A DNA stretch of 10,248 nucleotides from positions 683,506 to 693,753 of the forward strand of contig MU657172.1 in the NCBI GenBank assembly GCA_026770575.1, written 5' to 3'. Within the stretch, counting starts at the first letter, position 1. Each line of letters starts with the position of its first letter. The notes under the pieces are model-generated. The model was not told the DNA's origin. It ran no database searches and worked only from the letters and a program-made list of their open reading frames with translations. Positions 7,378-10,248 of the stretch are shown in pieces. The translations under genes were made by a program, and so were the position numbers. The stretch is from Pelagophyceae sp. CCMP2097 (Eukaryota > Sar > Pelagophyceae).

Positions 7378-7393
7378 CGTACAAGGGGTATCG
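7378..7393 (+). repeat. 16-bp inverted repeat, arm 1
   Basis: CGTACAAGGGGTATCG is present here and as its exact reverse complement at 7922-7937. Translated in matching frames the two arms read RTRGIGDKAD (plus) and RTRGIANDAE (minus), so they may be two inverted, diverged pieces of the same coding sequence and not transposon ends. Confidence 0.7.
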
Positions 7394-7418
7394 GCGATAA
7401 AGCCGATCTCAAGTGGCG

Positions 7419-7513
7419 CAAGTTTGTGCCTCCCAGAGGCCGCCTGCGGGGGTGGGCGTGGTCGCTATGGGCCTCCCTGCCCCCCGGGGTGTCCACTACA
7501 TGATCAGCCTCGA
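7419..7513. repeat. 95-bp exact direct repeat, copy 2
   Basis: This stretch is identical to positions 1-95 and lies 7,418 bp downstream in the same orientation. Upstream it is preceded by the open plus frame containing RTRGIGDKADLKWRK, which runs into the repeat as FVPPRGRLRGWAWSLWASLP. This hints that the repeat is part of a decayed mobile-element gene. No family is recognised. Confidence 0.9.
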
Positions 7514-8435
7514 GGAGGGCGCCTTGCAAGGGCGTGAACAAGCGTTTCCCCCAATATTTTGGACTTGATAAAATCTTTATTTGCCTCCTTACCTTGATTT
7601 TGAACCGATTTTGCCTTCGTATTGCGAAGGTTCGGGCCCGGCTGTCCATCGCAGGACCGCCCGGATCAAAAAACTGGCTATGTGACGGGGCGGGTCCATA
7701 CGTACTGGGGTGGTATTTGACTTGCCCCGTACGAGTGCCGCGAGTGGCGCTTCAGACGAGCCAAAACAGACGTTCTGATTTTTAGTTTGGGCGTTTTTAA
7801 CAAAAGATTTTTTGGGGCCATGGCATTGCCGGACTCAGCGCGACGTCCTCTATGACTTCCAACAGGGCCAAACTCCAACCGACGAAAACTCCGATGGACA
7901 GAAAGTCCTCAGCGTCATTAGCGATACCCCTTGTACGGCCCGGCCTGGAAATTGTACCGGAACTTAAGTCGGGGGCTTCAGACATGAGGAAGGTTCGGCA
8001 GAAAACATGCGCGGGCTTTGAACAGTCGAACCGGGTGGCCTTAGATTCGAAGCTCTGGGAGCAACCGTGTCCCGGGGCCCTCGGATGCGCAGAGACTCAG
8101 GGAAGCGGAATTCAGATTGTCCCCGGGAGCTCACACAATCCTGGTCTCCCGGGAAGGGCAAATCCGCACAAACACGCACCGACCAATAGGTTCCGCACGG
8201 CCCTCATAGGAAGCTCGGGGCGGAGCGCCCGAGACGGGGCAGCCTACGGCCATCGAGAGGTTCCGAGCAGGCGGCCCTCGGGGAACCTCACCGGGTTAAC
8301 AACTCACGTCGACCCTCGCGGGCCACTCACTCCTCGTGGCCGGCTTGAAGACAGGAGGTCATTATGAGATGCATAAGCTGCCCCAAAGCCGGGACGCGAC
8401 CGTTTTCGGCTCCAAGAGGCCTCTGCCGCCCGGGC
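7514..8435. other. Intergenic stretch with weak coding relics
   Basis: A minus-strand frame at 7985-7797 (RTRGIANDAEDFLSIGVFVG followed by WSLALLEVIEDVALS) has a protein-like composition and matches the start of the plus frame at 7378, but its codon bias is weak. A plus-strand frame at 7852-8367 is long but looks unlike any family. GGTTCC (8259-8264) can pair with GGAACC (8282-8287) in a small hairpin. This is best read as old repeat DNA. Confidence 0.4.
7922..7937 (-). repeat. 16-bp inverted repeat, arm 2
   Basis: This is the exact reverse complement of 7378-7393, 528 bp away. On the minus strand it begins the RTRGIANDAEDF reading frame, which parallels RTRGIGDKAD on the plus strand. Confidence 0.7.
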
Positions 8436-9848
8436 TCAGGTGCTGGCGCCGGCCCGCCTCCGCGCCGTGCTCGTCGCGACGGCGCCGTTCTGCACCTCGT
8501 CGAGGACGTACCGCAGCGCGTCGCCAGGCGTCGCGTCCTTGGCCTTGGTCGGCACCGCTGTGGCCGCGTCGCCGGTGAGCATGCCGGCCAGCGAGGCGAC
8601 GGACGTCGACGCGCTTGCGAGCGCGTCGACGAACGCGCCGTCCGTCACCGTCGCCACCGGTGTACTCGTCGGCGGCAGTGGCGGCGCGACCGGCCCGCCG
8701 AACGAGGCCCGTGGCGGCGGCGGTGGCGTCGGCAGCGTCTTCCAGGCGTCGGCCATCGAAGCGTCGCCTGCGCCGGCGCTGGCGGCGTTGGTCGAATCGT
8801 CTGATTCATCAAAGTCCCCATCGCCAAAGTCGGCGGGTTCGCTCGGCGCTCCGGCCGGCGGTTCGCCAAACCCCGCGGCGTCCGCATCCGCCGTGAGCAG
8901 CGCCGCGTGGGGGCCCGCGTGGTGCGCGCGGAAGGCGCCTTGCGTCTTGCGGTCGTCCAGGCCCGGCCCGAGGCCCCAGTCGCCGTATTTCGACAGGCTC
9001 GCTGCCATCCCGTTAATCCACTCCGGCAACGCCCCCACGCCCAAACCTTGCGTCAACTCGTCACAGAAATGGCAGCAGTTCCGCGTCAGCAGCGCGTACG
9101 TGTGGCCGTGCCAGAGTCTGACGAGGCGCGTGATGCGCCGCTCGATGCTGCGGTAGTCTCGGCGCGCGCGGCCGAGCTTGATGGCCTTGCGGAACTTGGC
9201 GCCGTACCTAGATCGAAAGTTCTTGAGGCAAGTCGACCTTCATCAAGGCAACCGTCGAATAGGAAAAGTGGCCACTCGAGGCTAGGACCCGCCAAAGAGG
9301 TGCCCCAGCCCGCGGCGGTGGAGCGGGGGGAACGGCGAGGGGCCCTCTTGACCCGGTCTCACGGGTCCCTGGTGAGCGGACTCTCTCCGGGCCCCTCTCC
9401 CGGGGTTCGTTTGGCATCTCCCGCGCCGGCGTTTGCGCGCGCCTTGGCTCGCAGGTGAAGACGCCCGTGCCCCTTTCACAAAAGCCGTACGAGTACTCGA
9501 CGCCGTCGATTTCCACGCCCGCGTGGAAGATCCCCACCTACAGCAGACGGTGATCAAGCCCGACGGTGAAACGGCGGCCTCTGCGCGCCCAGAGGCCCCC
9601 CCCCTGGCGGCCGCACCTCCCACGCGGAGAGCGTGTAGAGGTTGAGTGACGCGAGCATCCCCCCGAGGTCGAAGCCCAGGCCGACGTCCGCAATGTCGTA
9701 GACGTTGACGGTGATCTCCGGGCCGTTCTGCATTTGAAGGTCCACGCGCAAGGCCCGAAGCACAGGGAGGAAGGAGTCTTACGGCTTCTCCGTCGGAATC
9801 GGTGTCGTAAAACAAAGTCGGGTTCGACGGTGGCCGGCGGCCCGTCAT
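8436..9848 (-). CDS. PPPDE (DeSI/DUF862-type) thiol peptidase with disordered tail, four exons
   Basis: Exons 9848-9783, 9727-9617, 9537-9443 and 9207-8436 join in frame to a 347-residue protein ending at TGA 8438-8436. Family members are papain-fold cysteine peptidases that remove SUMO or ubiquitin, or act in related processes. The PPPDE domain spans about residues 24-160. It begins ITVNVYDIADVG, has the catalytic His in GIFHAGVEIDGVEYSYG (H64), then GTGVFTCEPR-YGAKFRKAIKLG and the catalytic Cys in YALLTRNCCHFCDELTQG (C135), and ends with the typical LPEWINGMA. The usual NCNHF/NCNTF here reads NCCHF. From about 165 to the end the chain is Ala/Pro/Asp-rich, with an acidic patch (DFGDGDFDESDD) and a PPPPP run, so it is likely disordered. 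The ATG at 9848 opens a short first exon, MTGRRPPSNPTLFYDTDSDG, ending before a good GTAAGA donor. No lesion is seen, so it may be functional. SUMO or ubiquitin specificity cannot be told from sequence. Confidence 0.8.
9208..9442 (-). other. Intron 3 of PPPDE gene, probably GC-AG (235 nt)
   Basis: The acceptor is GATCTAG|G. The protein join that fits the family (CEPR-YGAKFRK) requires the exon to end at CCAAG with the intron starting GCGCGC, a GC-AG intron. The two exon bases AG plus G complete an Arg codon. No GT donor near the end of exon 3 gives a comparable join. Confidence 0.65.
9538..9616 (-). other. Intron 2 of PPPDE gene (79 nt)
   Basis: Donor TGGGAG|GTGCGG and acceptor CTGTAG|G give a phase-0 join, so ...LYTLSAWE runs into VGIFHAGVEI. 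The intron contains nine C/G in a row (9596-9604). The join places the catalytic His at the spacing usual after the VYD strand of PPPDE proteins. Confidence 0.8.
9728..9782 (-). other. Intron 1 of PPPDE gene (55 nt)
   Basis: Donor GCC|GTAAGA and acceptor AAATGCAG|A join phase-0 codons. The intron has a pyrimidine-rich stretch (CTCCTTCCTCCCTGTGCTTC). Without splicing, the downstream domain frame meets a TAA at the donor. A rival reading starts translation at the ATG inside the acceptor region (CAAATGCAG), giving a protein lacking the first 22 residues. Confidence 0.7.
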
Positions 9849-10160
9849 GCCAGCGGTCAGTCGGGCGGCAAAGGCGGCGCGCTCTGGTCGGCTCCGATGC
9901 GGTGTACTCTCCGACCACCTGTCACCGGCAGGGTCTGTAAGCTCCTGTCTTTGGATTGGTCGAGAGAATGGTGGCTCTTAAATTTTGTACAAAAGTTGCT
10001 CTGACATTTAAAATTTGACACGATCTATTTTCACCAAACGAGCCTTCTCAAAGTTTAAATTATCTAGATATATGCTTCGGACATCCTCTGTGGTCCTCAC
10101 TGCCCACGTGCGACCGTCTGGGCGCGTCTCTGGCTTTACAGGAAAACAACCGTAAGGGGC
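9849..10160. other. Intergenic stretch upstream of the PPPDE gene
   Basis: This holds the presumed promoter of the minus-strand peptidase gene. It turns AT-rich after about 9975 (for example TTTAAATTATCTAGATATAT near 10053-10072). No gene, tandem repeat or confident promoter box was recognised. Confidence 0.45.
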
Positions 10161-10191
10161 AGCCCCACCCAGGGTAGATTATAAGCAAGCA
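10161..10191. repeat. 31-bp dispersed repeat with TATAAG, copy 2
   Basis: The same 31-bp unit as at 6796-6826, in the same orientation and 3,365 bp downstream, with one difference (GGGTAGATT for GGGTGGATT). The two copies bracket the PPPDE gene together with the second copy of the 95-bp repeat. Confidence 0.85.
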
Positions 10192-10248
10192 ATACCATTA
10201 CACTCGCAATAAGAGAGCAGACATCATCAAGTCGGCTTTTTGTTTGGT

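Noticed and set aside
5771..7812. Shared GGGCGTTTTTAA...GATTTTTTGG at about 5769 and 7791 as element ends
   Set aside because: Only about 12 and 10 bases match with different spacing, and the first lies in an inferred intron; too weak to call.
8440..9156. 238-residue plus-strand open frame over the peptidase tail
   Set aside because: It is antisense to the PPPDE gene, whose exons join cleanly and carry both catalytic motifs.

Overview
The window looks like a repeat-rich stretch of nuclear DNA from a GC-rich eukaryote, most likely a protist or alga; I cannot name the lineage. The two protein-coding loci are strongly GC-biased at third codon positions and are broken by short introns (47-79 nt, plus one of 235 nt). 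Nearly all use GT-AG borders with a G after the acceptor (TAG|G), and one intron is best explained as GC-AG. The DNA between them is AT-richer and full of low-complexity runs, tandem arrays and dispersed repeats. No bacterial operon structure, rRNA or CRISPR is present.

Layout. Positions 1-2015 hold no convincing gene. They contain one copy of a 95-bp exact repeat (1-95), an AT-rich tract, a three-copy degenerate repeat (717-1536), a small GC foldback, an array of 18-bp palindromic units (1000-1265) and a tRNA-like relic on the minus strand (1355-1428). A 101-nt imperfect hairpin (2016-2116) lies 100 bp before a large plus-strand transposase-like gene (2216-5477). That gene reads through two clean introns. 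It is then broken by a TAG directly after the presumed first catalytic Asp, by a +1 frameshift near 4711-4730 and by a 10-bp tandem duplication at 5369-5388. It is therefore a decayed DNA transposon copy. Next to it, on the opposite strand (about 6053-5486), lies a coding segment with one good intron. Its last exon looks like the acidic C-terminal helix (CEDAGES-H...RR-A-VR) that the plus-strand gene lacks.

Positions 6066-8435 have no gene I can support, but they carry triple ATTGACCT motifs, one copy of a 31-bp TATA-containing repeat (6796), a 53-bp tandem repeat (7150-7297), the second copy of the 95-bp repeat (7419-7513) and a 16-bp inverted repeat (7378/7922).

Positions 9848-8436 on the minus strand encode an apparently intact four-exon, 347-residue PPPDE (DeSI/DUF862-type) thiol peptidase with a long disordered tail. 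The window ends with the second copy of the 31-bp repeat (10161-10191).

How the parts may relate: the transposase is a dead mobile-element gene. The peptidase is either a host gene beside a transposon graveyard or, more speculatively, cargo of an element. The interleaved direct repeats (1/7419 and 6796/10161) are the main leads for finding element boundaries, but no complete terminal inverted repeat or target-site duplication could be recognised by eye.
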